DNA of 23,548 nucleotides from an uncultured Gemmataceae bacterium (lineage in GTDB: Bacteria > Planctomycetota > Planctomycetia > Gemmatales > Gemmataceae): NCBI GenBank assembly GCA_937922175.1, contig CAKZUU010000120.1, positions 1 to 23,548 on the forward strand, in the 5' to 3' direction. The position numbers and the translations under genes are program-made. Below the pieces are notes generated by a model. It was not told the origin of the DNA. It did no database searches and was given only the letters and a program-made list of their open reading frames with translations. Below, in pieces: positions 14,820 to 22,102 of the stretch. Every line of letters starts with the position of its first letter. The first letter of the stretch is position 1.

Positions 14820-15521
14820 CTACTCGGGCCGGGTGTTCAGTTGGATTGCCTCATTGAGTGTCCGAAGCGAGCGCTGGACCGCTTCAAAAAATCGTTGGCT
14901 GTGGATCATCTCGACAAGCGTCCACGCGGGGTTGACATTGGAACCCTCCAACGCGCCTTGAATTATAGAACCCGTTGCGGGGATCTCATTCGTTCCAGCG
15001 GGAGCGGCGAAGAGCGTCGGCCCGACAGGTTGCAGCTTTTGCCCATCATCGAAACGCACCAAGCGGATTTGATCCACTTGGACCCCGTCAACATTCAAAC
15101 TGCCATCACGACCTACCGTGATCTGCTGAGCCTCGGCGGGGACAGAAATGGGCCCCCCCGCTCCCAGCAGGGGGTAGCCTCCCTCGCTGACGATTCGACC
15201 ATCCGCCAGACGATGGAACGACCCATTGCGTGTGTAAACGGGTCCGCTGGGGCCTTGAAGCGCGAAAAATCCTTCGCCGTCGATCGCCAAGTTCAAGGGA
15301 TGGCCGGTTTCGCGGATGGGACCGGGTCGGAAATCGAGGTAACTCCGCGTGGTTTGACGGACGGGCGGGGGCGAAAGCTCGGACGCGACGAGCGTTTTAA
15401 ACGTCGCACCCCGAGCACGATAGCCGGGCATCGATACGTGAGCAAGGTTCTCGGCCAGAACTTCTTGCTGGCGTACCGCGCTTTCCCAACCCGCCGTCGC
15501 TGAGTACAAACCGCGGAGCAT
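14820..15521 (-). CDS. flgF: FlgF, proximal rod protein
   Basis: FlgF is a rod protein beneath FlgG. The 233-residue product begins MLRGLYSATAGWESAVRQQE, with the rod motif LAENLAHVSMPGYRARG, and ends LEGSNVNPAWTLVEMIHSQR then FFEAVQRSLRTLNEAIQLN. The middle part has LNLAIDGEGFFALQGPSGPV then YTRNGSFHRLADG. It is shorter and more divergent than FlgG next to it, which is why FlgF is chosen; a second FlgG paralogue is possible. The ATG at 15519-15521 is selected because the family N-terminus starts there and CAGGA lies about six bases upstream; an open frame to 15578 is ignored. The gap to fliS upstream is 114 bases, larger than others in this run. Confidence 0.88.
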   Translation of the reverse strand: MLRGLYSATAGWESAVRQQEVLAENLAHVSMPGYRARGATFKTLVASELSPPPVRQTTRSYLDFRPGPIRETGHPLNLAIDGEGFFALQGPSGPVYTRNGSFHRLADGRIVSEGGYPLLGAGGPISVPAEAQQITVGRDGSLNVDGVQVDQIRLVRFDDGQKLQPVGPTLFAAPAGTNEIPATGSIIQGALEGSNVNPAWTLVEMIHSQRFFEAVQRSLRTLNEAIQLNTRPE

Positions 15522-15635
15522 GTCGGTCCTGACACCTCGCTTCGATGGGGACTCGGCAGAAATATCGGCTGGGAACAAGCGTCAAGTTCAGTGGAATCCG
15601 TCAAATCCGAAAAGCTCGTGTCCTTGGCAAATCTG
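15522..15635 (-). promoter_or_regulatory. 114-base gap between fliS and flgF; possible internal promoter
   Basis: This is the widest spacer between genes of the fliD-flgL run. On the - strand it holds GCCGATAT at 15562-15569, seven of eight bases of the FliA -10 consensus, but no good -35 half lies 11 bases upstream. A TTGACG also occurs, at 15578-15583, only 13-15 bases from any -10-like string. No stem-loop with a T run was seen. An internal promoter for flgF-flgL is plausible from the spacing but not shown. Confidence 0.25.
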
Positions 15636-16055
15636 TTAAGCCAAGGCGGCCACAACAGATTGCGACTCCGCCGGGGAAATCTCGCCTCGCCGTTCCAACT
15701 CGACGGCCTCGGCTCGGATGGCCCGGAACCCCTCGCGCAGATTGGACAAGACTTTGGACGCCGAGCGCAATCGCTCGACCGTCGCCCCCGCGAGGCAGAA
15801 TGCCACATACTCGTACAACCGAAGAATATTCAGGCTCATCTCCGGTTGGACTTCTGGTCTCACTCCGGCTGCTAATTCCAAGACGATCATTTGCGCGCGG
15901 AGCAATAGCGCCGTTACGCGGTCGCGCCGATCGGTCTCGATAAGAGATCGCGCTTCATCAATGCGGTCGATGGCACCATCGAAGAGCGCCAGTAACAGGT
16001 CGATGCGCGTGGCCGACGTCGTGCTCAATTGTTGGTATTGAGCGTAACGATTCAT
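15636..16055 (-). CDS. fliS: FliS, flagellin export chaperone
   Basis: FliS is a cytoplasmic four-helix chaperone that binds the C-terminal part of flagellin before export. The 139-residue product begins MNRYAQYQQLSTTSATRIDL, which matches the FliS start (YQQ....sp..li..LydGai), followed by LLALFDGAIDRIDEARSLIE and a helical remainder (EMSLNILRLYEYVAFCLAGA). The ATG at 16053-16055 has a GAGGTGA about nine bases upstream that overlaps the fliD stop six bases away. Position directly after fliC-fliD is canonical. The length is normal for the family (about 125-140). Confidence 0.92.
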   Translation of the reverse strand: MNRYAQYQQLSTTSATRIDLLLALFDGAIDRIDEARSLIETDRRDRVTALLLRAQMIVLELAAGVRPEVQPEMSLNILRLYEYVAFCLAGATVERLRSASKVLSNLREGFRAIRAEAVELERRGEISPAESQSVVAALA

Positions 16056-16061
16056 GACGCG

Positions 16062-18098
16062 TCACCTCGTTCGCGAGTTAGGAGAATTAGGGTAGGTAGC
16101 GACGGTGAATTGGGCGGCCAATTGCTGACCCAGCAGCTTCAACCGACTGACGACCGATTCCATCGCGATGAACTGACGCAAAAGCGACTCCTTCTTCTTC
16201 TCCATCAATTCGTTTTGGGCGTCGATCGCCTTGTTCACGACCTCGAGTTGGGAATCGAAGCGTTGGGCGGCGTTCTTGAATCGACCCTGGGTCGGATCCA
16301 GATAGCGATTCAATACCTGACTGAGCGAATCAGCCAGACCGCGTGTCACCGTCAGTTGCGCCTCAGGACCAGCGACGACCTGATCGGGTGCCAAGGTCAC
16401 TTGGACCTGTAAGCCGTCGGTGTGGTCATTGCCCGAAGTCCCGGCGAGGATCTGGCCAAAGCCGGTCGCTGGCTCGGGATTCCCATCGACGATGAACGAA
16501 CCCGCGACGTTCAGTCCCGAGGAAATCTCGCCCCCGGCGAAGCCCAAGACACCCGTGGTGACTGCAGACCCGCCGACGATGCGGACCTGCGAGCTGGACC
16601 CATAAGTCCGCGACGTGATTCGCAGGCGATCGCCGACCAAGTCAACGATGACTGAAACACCCGCAAGTTGGGGATCAGAATTGATGGCGTCTTGCACCGC
16701 CGCCGCCAAGGCCGCCCGAGTATACGTTCCGCTGGCCAAGGTCAGAGTGCTCGACTCGCGGCCGTCAATCCGCACGGTGAAGCTATTGTTGGTCGAGTCG
16801 ATGACAGTTGAAGCGGCAAGATCGGCTCCGGCGGTCAGAGCGGCACGCGTGGCGGCCTGGGTAATGTCCACTTGATAGGGCGTCGCTCCGCTCGGCTTGG
16901 TGTTCGTGCTCCCAAAGAGAAACTTAACGCCCGGATGGTTCGAGGCGCCCGTCAAAGCGAAGAGCCGTTTCACATCCCCCAAACCGACACCGGGAACACG
17001 GCCAGCGACGACGTCCTCGAACTTCGCCCGGTCGAACTGCAAGCGGCCTTTGTCGTCAAAACGTAGTCCAATGGTTGACATCCGATTGGCAGACGTATTG
17101 ACTCCTGCGACTGTTCCACCAAGTGCCAAGCTCATCTCACGCAAAAGCGAGTTGACCTCGTAGCTACCGAGAAGCTCGCCCGATTGCTGTGTCGCGGTGT
17201 TGTACGAAAGTCGCGGATTGACCCAATTGATCAAACCGTTGTAGGCGTCGACAAACTCTTGGACGGCACGGGTCACGGATTCGCTGTCGGGTTGAACGGT
17301 TACCGTCACGGGTTGCGACGGATCGGCCCGTCGGAGATCAAGCGTCAACCCCGGAATGGCCTGTTCGATTCGATTGCTTTGGCTCGTTATGAGGATCGCC
17401 CCGGACCCGCTACCCAATTGGATTTCGGCATCGGTTGCCGCCTGCACCACCGTGTGGGTCGGGTCGATCGTGGCACCTGTCCCCATCGTCAAATTGTTCG
17501 TCACCGTGATAATGTTGCCCGCTCCCGCTTTGGTCGCCGTCAGCAACAACCGGTAGGGATTCGTGCCGCCGTCTCGAACCACGCTGGCGCGGACCTCGCC
17601 GTTGGCCGCGTTGATGGCATCAGCCAGACCTTGAAGCGTATTGTTACTCGCGTCGATGGTGACTGTGGTGCTCGGCCCCGCACCGACTTGGAGCGTCAGC
17701 GTGCCTTGTCGGATCGTCGTTCCGGGGTCCGCAAAACCCTCAGACGCCAATTGGTGGGCCTGCGCTAGGGAATTCACCCGAACGGTGAATGTGCCCGGAG
17801 AGGCTAACGAACTCGCTGTGACTCCGAGCAGATCCGGATGACTGCTAGTCACTTGCATCGAGTCGAAAGCGCCATTGATGGAGCGAGCCAAGCGCCCGAC
17901 TTTGCCTTGAAGATTCATCAATTGGGCTTGCAGTTCGGCGAAGACCGTTTGGCGACGGACAACGACATCTTTCTGCTGTTGGAGAGATTCGATCCGTCGG
18001 GCATGGAACCGGGTAAGGCCCTCGATGATTCGTTCGGTGTCGATACCCGAGCCAAGTCCCGAAAAGCTGACGCCGCTGCTGTTGCCGATGATCGTCAA
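16062..18098 (-). CDS. fliD: FliD, filament cap protein (HAP2)
   Basis: FliD caps the filament tip and guides flagellin insertion. The 678-residue product begins with the FliD N-terminal domain (SGVSFSGLGSGIDTERIIEG, then a coiled segment RIESLQQQKDVVVRRQ). Residues about 130-200 form a flagellin-IN-like unit (TLTLQVGAGPSTTVTIDASN, NTLQGLADAINAANGEVRAS) and residues about 435-505 a second one (NSFTVRIDGRESSTLTLASG, AALAAAVQDAINSDPQLAGV). The C-terminal FliD domain ends with a long helix LMEKKKESLLRQFIAMESVV then SRLKLLGQQLAAQF, as in the family. The protein is longer than enteric FliD (about 468) because of the second insert. The ATG at 18096-18098 has a GGGAGG about 12 bases upstream. It follows fliC by 85 bases that contain a hairpin. 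Confidence 0.95.
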   Translation of the reverse strand: MTIIGNSSGVSFSGLGSGIDTERIIEGLTRFHARRIESLQQQKDVVVRRQTVFAELQAQLMNLQGKVGRLARSINGAFDSMQVTSSHPDLLGVTASSLASPGTFTVRVNSLAQAHQLASEGFADPGTTIRQGTLTLQVGAGPSTTVTIDASNNTLQGLADAINAANGEVRASVVRDGGTNPYRLLLTATKAGAGNIITVTNNLTMGTGATIDPTHTVVQAATDAEIQLGSGSGAILITSQSNRIEQAIPGLTLDLRRADPSQPVTVTVQPDSESVTRAVQEFVDAYNGLINWVNPRLSYNTATQQSGELLGSYEVNSLLREMSLALGGTVAGVNTSANRMSTIGLRFDDKGRLQFDRAKFEDVVAGRVPGVGLGDVKRLFALTGASNHPGVKFLFGSTNTKPSGATPYQVDITQAATRAALTAGADLAASTVIDSTNNSFTVRIDGRESSTLTLASGTYTRAALAAAVQDAINSDPQLAGVSVIVDLVGDRLRITSRTYGSSSQVRIVGGSAVTTGVLGFAGGEISSGLNVAGSFIVDGNPEPATGFGQILAGTSGNDHTDGLQVQVTLAPDQVVAGPEAQLTVTRGLADSLSQVLNRYLDPTQGRFKNAAQRFDSQLEVVNKAIDAQNELMEKKKESLLRQFIAMESVVSRLKLLGQQLAAQFTVATYPNSPNSRTR

Positions 18099-18124
18099 GG
18101 TGACACCTCCCTAGATGGAGTGAA

Positions 18125-18155
18125 GAGCCGATGCCCCCTCGTGAAGCACCGGCTC
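18125..18155 (-). terminator. hairpin between fliC and fliD, probable terminator/attenuator or 3'-end stabiliser
   Basis: On the - strand RNA a 10-base-pair stem (GAGCCGGTGC with GCATCGGCTC, one G-U pair) encloses an 11-base loop, starting about 29 bases after the fliC stop codon. The stem is GC-rich, but the following bases (TTCACTCC) are not a strong T run, so it is not a classic intrinsic terminator. It could partly terminate transcription, so that fliC is made in excess over fliD, or protect the fliC messenger from 3' decay. Both are common for flagellin genes. Confidence 0.5.
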
Positions 18156-18183
18156 GTCGTACCTGCCCCTCCCTGATTGAGCG

Positions 18184-19584
18184 TCAGCGTTGCAACAGGG
18201 CCGCAACCAACTGCGACAACTGGTTGGCATTGCCGAGGACCGATGTGCCGGCCTGTACCTGCACTTGGAAGCGGGTGAAGTTTGAAATTTCCTCGGCGAA
18301 ATCGGTGTCGCGGATCACGGATTCGCTGTTGACCAGGTTTTCCAAGGAGATCCGCAGGTTATTGGCGGTCGAAGACAGCGTGTTCTGCTGGAAAGCACCC
18401 AAGGCTCCCCGCAACGTGGTGACGTCTTCAATCGCTTTGTCCACGACTCGGATGGCGTCTTGAGCACCCGTGAGGGTTCGCACGTCAATCGAGGCCAGGT
18501 TGCCCGTGGTCGCCCCATTCGCCGCGATGCCCAACGATTCGGTATGCACCCGATCAAAGGCGATCGAGGAGGTCTGACCGGCGTAGGCACCAATCTGGAA
18601 CGTCAACGATTGGTCGATCACGTTCACTTGACCTTGCGCACCCGTGACGGTGGCGGTGGTGCTGCCCGATGCCAGCCCGAACGAGACGGAGATACCTTGG
18701 GCGGTCAAAACGTTGCCCGCGCCGATACCGGCCACGCCACCGATGGTCCCTGCGACGTCCACGCCCGTTGCCGTCTGGATCGACGTGCCAAAACCCGTCG
18801 TGTTGACACCCGCCGCCACCGACGATTGGACGGTGAACGTGGCTGCAGAGCCGAAGGTATTCGTCCGCAGTCGCAGAGCGCCGGAGCCGTCGTTTTCGGC
18901 AACCACACCCGTTTGCGAGGTGAAGGCATTGACCTTGCTCACCACCGCGGCGATATTGTCACCCGTCGCCAATTGGATGGTGACGCCATTGATCCGAAGA
19001 ATCTCGTCGTTGGCCAAGGTACCGACCGCATTCGCCCCGGTGAGGTTCGCTCGCTGGGCGGCAGTGGTCACGTTGACGGCGGACAAGCCGGTTGGAGCCG
19101 ACCCCGTCGCTTTCAAAAAGGTGACGTCGGTGTCCGTGGTCGAACCGGTGTAGCCGGACGAGCCGTCGAGCAACTTCCGCGAGCCAATCTGCGTGTTCGA
19201 CGCGATGGAGTTGATCGTCTTGATCGCATTGTCAATTTCCGCTTGATTGGCGGCCAAGGAAGCGGCGTCGTTGGCACCGGCGTTCGACGAATCGACCGCC
19301 AGGCTGCGAATCTTCAACAGGAGCGAATTGATTTCGTTCAGCGCGCCTTCGCCGGTCTGAACGACCGAAATCGCTTTGGCGGTGTTGTTGATCGCAGCCC
19401 GCAAACCGCTGATCTGCGCCCGCTGTTGCTCGGAGATGACCAGGGTGGCCGGGCCATCGGCTCCACGGTTCACCTTCAAGCCCGAAGAGAGTCTCTCTAA
19501 CGAGCGATTGAGCATCGAATTGGTGCGGTCCAGATTATGTTGAGCGGTTAAGGACGAGACATTGTTCACAAGAGACAACGGCAT
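18184..19584 (-). CDS. fliC: FliC, flagellin
   Basis: FliC is the filament subunit. The 466-residue product has the flagellin N-terminal domain (SLVNNVSSLTAQHNLDRTNS, then LNRSLERLSSGLKVNRGADG with LVISEQQRAQISGL) at residues 1-140, and the C-terminal domain at about 375-466 (VDKAIEDVTTLRGALGAFQQ, NTLSSTANNLRISLENLVNS, ESVIRDTDFAEEISNFTRFQ, ending QLVAALLQR). The central part (about 190-255) contains a flagellin-IN-like unit (NDEILRINGVTIQLATGDNI, then AAVVSKVNAFTSQTGVVAEN). There is no cysteine, as usual. The ATG at 19582-19584 is chosen because the family N-terminus starts there and AGGGAGA lies about eight bases upstream; an open frame extends 33 codons further. FliS, its chaperone, is two genes downstream. 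Confidence 0.96.
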   Translation of the reverse strand: MPLSLVNNVSSLTAQHNLDRTNSMLNRSLERLSSGLKVNRGADGPATLVISEQQRAQISGLRAAINNTAKAISVVQTGEGALNEINSLLLKIRSLAVDSSNAGANDAASLAANQAEIDNAIKTINSIASNTQIGSRKLLDGSSGYTGSTTDTDVTFLKATGSAPTGLSAVNVTTAAQRANLTGANAVGTLANDEILRINGVTIQLATGDNIAAVVSKVNAFTSQTGVVAENDGSGALRLRTNTFGSAATFTVQSSVAAGVNTTGFGTSIQTATGVDVAGTIGGVAGIGAGNVLTAQGISVSFGLASGSTTATVTGAQGQVNVIDQSLTFQIGAYAGQTSSIAFDRVHTESLGIAANGATTGNLASIDVRTLTGAQDAIRVVDKAIEDVTTLRGALGAFQQNTLSSTANNLRISLENLVNSESVIRDTDFAEEISNFTRFQVQVQAGTSVLGNANQLSQLVAALLQR

Positions 19585-19616
19585 TTCGAAGATCTCCCTG
19601 GTGCGAGTCGAAAGGG

Positions 19617-19643
19617 TTAGGTGGAGGCTGACTCCAAACTTTC
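19617..19643 (-). promoter_or_regulatory. candidate FliA (sigma-28-type) promoter of fliC
   Basis: On the - strand GAAAGTTT at 19636-19643 matches seven of eight bases of the FliA -35 consensus TAAAGTTT. After exactly 11 bases comes CCACCTAA at 19617-19624, which matches only four of eight of GCCGATAA (the C at position 2 and TAA at the end). The pair lies 32 bases before the fliC ATG, giving a short 5' leader. The good -35 half and spacing with a weak -10 make this a plausible but unproven late flagellar promoter. Confidence 0.35.
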
Positions 19644-19712
19644 TCATCGAAGCGGTCGACGCGGATTTGCCCGAAAATGGCAATTGGGGCTAAACGAGGC
19701 GGCGCCCGAGGC

Positions 19713-19739
19713 CACCTTTGTCAGTTACATCGAAAGGTG
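19713..19739. repeat. 7-base inverted repeat between flgM-like gene and fliC
   Basis: CACCTTT at 19713-19719 and AAAGGTG at 19733-19739 form a perfect 7-base inverted repeat with a 13-base spacer. It lies 70 bases upstream of the FliA-like -35 element of fliC and 75 bases after the end of the flgM-like gene. It could be an operator, or a hairpin in the flgM transcript; no T run follows, so a terminator is unlikely. Confidence 0.4.
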
Positions 19740-19813
19740 CGGAACGTCGCTAGAGCCGAACAGGTCACCGCCCGCTGACGATTTCATTCAGATGGGGAAA
19801 GGGGAGAAAGGGA

Positions 19814-20092
19814 TCAGACGGCATCGGAACCGACGATGCCATGGGCGGTGGCGATGGCAGCCGCCGGCGTCATCACGTCGCCTTTGCTGGTTTGCTCGCG
19901 GATCTGACGGATGATTTCTTCGCGCACCTCGTCGAGGCCTCGTAGGCGGGCGAGAAGCCCCATCAGCGATGCCGTGAGTAAAAAGGCCGTTGTCTCCGGC
20001 CGCCCGCGGTCGGTCTCCGGTGGTTTGATTCGCTCGGTTTGGATTGGCTCCGCGCCGGAAATTCGCGGACCATTCTTCGGGTCGATCTGCAT
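19814..20092 (-). CDS. flgM: candidate FlgM (anti-sigma-28) or FlgM-like small protein
   Basis: The 92-residue product starts MQIDPKNGPRISGAEPIQTE, with a polar, probably disordered N-terminal third, then helices with TTAFLLTASLMGLLARLRGL and EVREEIIRQIREQTSKGDVM, then AAAIATAHGIVGSDAV. The pattern M.I.....P followed late by R...I..IR..I..G.. resembles FlgM, whose helical C-terminal half binds the flagellar sigma factor FliA and is exported to release it. Size (FlgM is about 90-100) and the place directly before fliC, behind nothing else, agree. Sequence similarity is weak and other small regulators fit equally well, so the name is tentative. The ATG at 20090-20092 has a GAGG about nine bases upstream; an open frame to 20158 is ignored. 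Confidence 0.45.
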   Translation of the reverse strand: MQIDPKNGPRISGAEPIQTERIKPPETDRGRPETTAFLLTASLMGLLARLRGLDEVREEIIRQIREQTSKGDVMTPAAAIATAHGIVGSDAV

Positions 20093-20183
20093 GGCTCGTG
20101 CCTCATGCGCTGTCGTCGAGAACTTGGGCCAACTCCCGTCGGGGCCTCTCCCTGCCATCCCTCAACCTCATCATCGAACGAGC

Positions 20184-20222
20184 AAAAAAAAATTTGCCTC
20201 TTTCTCGAAACCGAACTACGGT
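20184..20222 (+). promoter_or_regulatory. weak candidate promoter of the TPR gene with upstream A-tract
   Basis: The 195-base divergent spacer before the TPR gene holds nine adenines then three thymines at 20184-20195, overlapping a -35-like TTGCCT at 20194-20199. After 17 bases comes TACGGT at 20217-20222, a poor -10. An A/T tract just above a -35 can act as an UP element. The -10 match (three of six) is weak, so this is only a suggestion. Confidence 0.2.
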
Positions 20223-20287
20223 TTTTCCGGACCCTGCGAAGTCGGCAAATTCGTTCCAGGCTGCCGCGACGCCTTCGGTACCTTCTC

Positions 20288-22102
20288 ATGCATTTGGGAT
20301 TCATCCGTCGGCTGGTCCCCTGGGTGGGAATCATCGCATCCGGCCTCCTTGGCCTGGCTGGGGGGTGGCTGACTCTCACAAGCAAATCTGTGCCTCGTCC
20401 CGAGACAATCGAGCACCCCGTCGAGTCGTCAGGGCACGAAACCCCTCCCTCGATCGAATCCGAGCCGCGAATTTCCAAGGACGTTTGGGTATTGATCGAT
20501 GAATTGATCGAACTGGGTGACTACCGCCGAGCCAAGCGAGAGTGGGATCGGGCGACGGAATCGGAAACAACGACGGACGACCCGATCAATCGCTTCCGAG
20601 GGGCAATCATCCATGAGGGGGCGGGGGACGCTGCCCGAGCATTGCAAGAGTATGCGAAAATCGTCCAATCGTTACCTTGGTCTGCTCGTTTGGGCGAGGT
20701 GCGATGCCTGCTTGCCTTGAAGCGTTGGAGCGACGCGTCCGAAAAATTGATGGAGATGGAGGAGCGGATCAGCCAGGCATCTCCTCCGGACGTGGAATTT
20801 GCGTCCGAGGTTGCCTACCTGAGGGCCTTTTTTGAACTCCGACGCCGTGGCCCCTCGGCATCGGACCTATGGTCGCCGCGATGGTACGACCGACCGCGTT
20901 GGTCGTTCCCCGGGGGCCACTTCCTGCACCTTGCCCGACGCGAGATGCTCCAACCGCCGTCGAAACCTCGGGTGCTGGCCCATTGGGTGAGTTGGCATGG
21001 GCCGCCCCACGACGAACGGGAGCCAGAACCCCAGGCCAACATCCACGAATTGCTCGAACAGGCTCTCCGGTCGCACGGCACCCATCCATGGGCGCCGCAG
21101 ATGCGGTTGGAATGGGCACGGCGAGAGGCAGACGCCACACCACTTCGGGCCATCGCCATCTACGAAGAACTTTTGACGAACGAACTTCCGCCCCAGGTCG
21201 CAACGTCTGTTCGCTGCGAATTGGCTTGGGCTCAGTTTCACCGAGGAGACAAACGCGCGGCCCGCCTCACGCTGATGGATGCGATCGACTCCGGACTCGA
21301 GGGCCCCTTAATGCCGTGGGCGTGGTGGCTGGTCGCTCGGACTCACGCCGACCTCGCGGAATTTCCCGCTGCGACTCGCGCTTATCGCTTGGCCTTGTCT
21401 CGTTCGGAAGGTGTCATCTCGGTGTCGGCGGCCCTGGGCCTGGCAACCCTGAGTCTGCTCGAGAACGACGCGCCCGAGGCTCGCCGCATTCTGGAAAAAG
21501 TGAAGCACCATCAGCTCCGAACGGGACCCCTTTGGAAAGAGGCCGCCTTCCTCGATGCCTGGTCGCGATGGTGCCTCGCGGGAGGCTCGCGCCACAAACT
21601 GCGCTCGATCCGCGAGGAACTTTTGCTCACATTGGCCGAGTGGCCCGAGGCTTCGGCGACCGGCCCGACCGGCACGCTATTGCGCGTGCATGCCCATCAA
21701 GAGATGGGGCTTTCGCCTTTGAGCGCTTCGGAGCTTGAGCGGATCATCCCCGATACAGGAGGTCAATTGGCAGCCCGGCTCACTTGGGCGTTGGCCTTGT
21801 CGCGATTACACGAGGGAGACGAGATTTCGGCGCGGCAGTGCCTGGAGAATTTGGTCGTCAGCGACGACGTCGAGACCTCGGCTCGGGCTTGCCTCACCCT
21901 GGCGCGACTCGAGTTGCAATCGAAGCGACCCAAAGCCTGCGTGCAGTTCTGTCTGCAAATGCCCCAAACCGCCGTCAGCACGAGCGAAGAACGATTTCGA
22001 CTGATGGGACGAGCATTCGAAATGCTGGGCGATCATGAACGCGCTGCCGATTGTTTCGCAGGTCACGAGCCGTATCAGCACTGGATTCGTTTCTCTCGCT
22101 AA
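20288..22102 (+). CDS. membrane-anchored TPR-repeat protein, role unknown
   Basis: The 604-residue product has an N-terminal membrane segment at about residues 8-28 (LVPWVGIIASGLLGLAGGWL) with preceding Arg, so the bulk is probably outside the cytoplasm. It then reads as a chain of TPR-type helical hairpins: VLIDELIELGDYRRAKREWD, GAGDAARALQEYAKIVQSLP, ARLGEVRCLLALKRWSDASE, ATRAYRLALSRSEGVISV, ARRILEKVKHHQL, LARLELQSKRPKACVQFCLQ and MLGDHERAADCFAGHEPYQH. The part at about residues 180-270 is Trp/Pro-rich and lacks clear repeats. TPRs bind proteins; no enzyme motif is seen. The start is set at the ATG at 20288, after which the membrane segment begins; there is no strong Shine-Dalgarno, and longer starts in frame (20105, 20039) would overlap the flgM-like gene. 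Its stop overlaps the SdrD-type gene end by four bases. Confidence 0.8.
   Translation: MHLGFIRRLVPWVGIIASGLLGLAGGWLTLTSKSVPRPETIEHPVESSGHETPPSIESEPRISKDVWVLIDELIELGDYRRAKREWDRATESETTTDDPINRFRGAIIHEGAGDAARALQEYAKIVQSLPWSARLGEVRCLLALKRWSDASEKLMEMEERISQASPPDVEFASEVAYLRAFFELRRRGPSASDLWSPRWYDRPRWSFPGGHFLHLARREMLQPPSKPRVLAHWVSWHGPPHDEREPEPQANIHELLEQALRSHGTHPWAPQMRLEWARREADATPLRAIAIYEELLTNELPPQVATSVRCELAWAQFHRGDKRAARLTLMDAIDSGLEGPLMPWAWWLVARTHADLAEFPAATRAYRLALSRSEGVISVSAALGLATLSLLENDAPEARRILEKVKHHQLRTGPLWKEAAFLDAWSRWCLAGGSRHKLRSIREELLLTLAEWPEASATGPTGTLLRVHAHQEMGLSPLSASELERIIPDTGGQLAARLTWALALSRLHEGDEISARQCLENLVVSDDVETSARACLTLARLELQSKRPKACVQFCLQMPQTAVSTSEERFRLMGRAFEMLGDHERAADCFAGHEPYQHWIRFSR

Noticed and set aside
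18460..19500. 346-codon open frame on the + strand opposite fliC
   Set aside because: It is antisense to a certain flagellin gene, is Arg/Gly-rich as expected from the complement of GC-rich coding DNA, and has no family pattern.
19697..19716. TGGC-type string before fliC as a sigma-54 (-24/-12) promoter
   Set aside because: The GG and GC are not ten bases apart; the essential spacing fails.
20869..21738. 289-codon + strand frame inside the TPR gene
   Set aside because: It lies in another frame of the TPR gene, is rich in Arg, Gly and Pro, and has no motif; the TPR frame has clear repeats.
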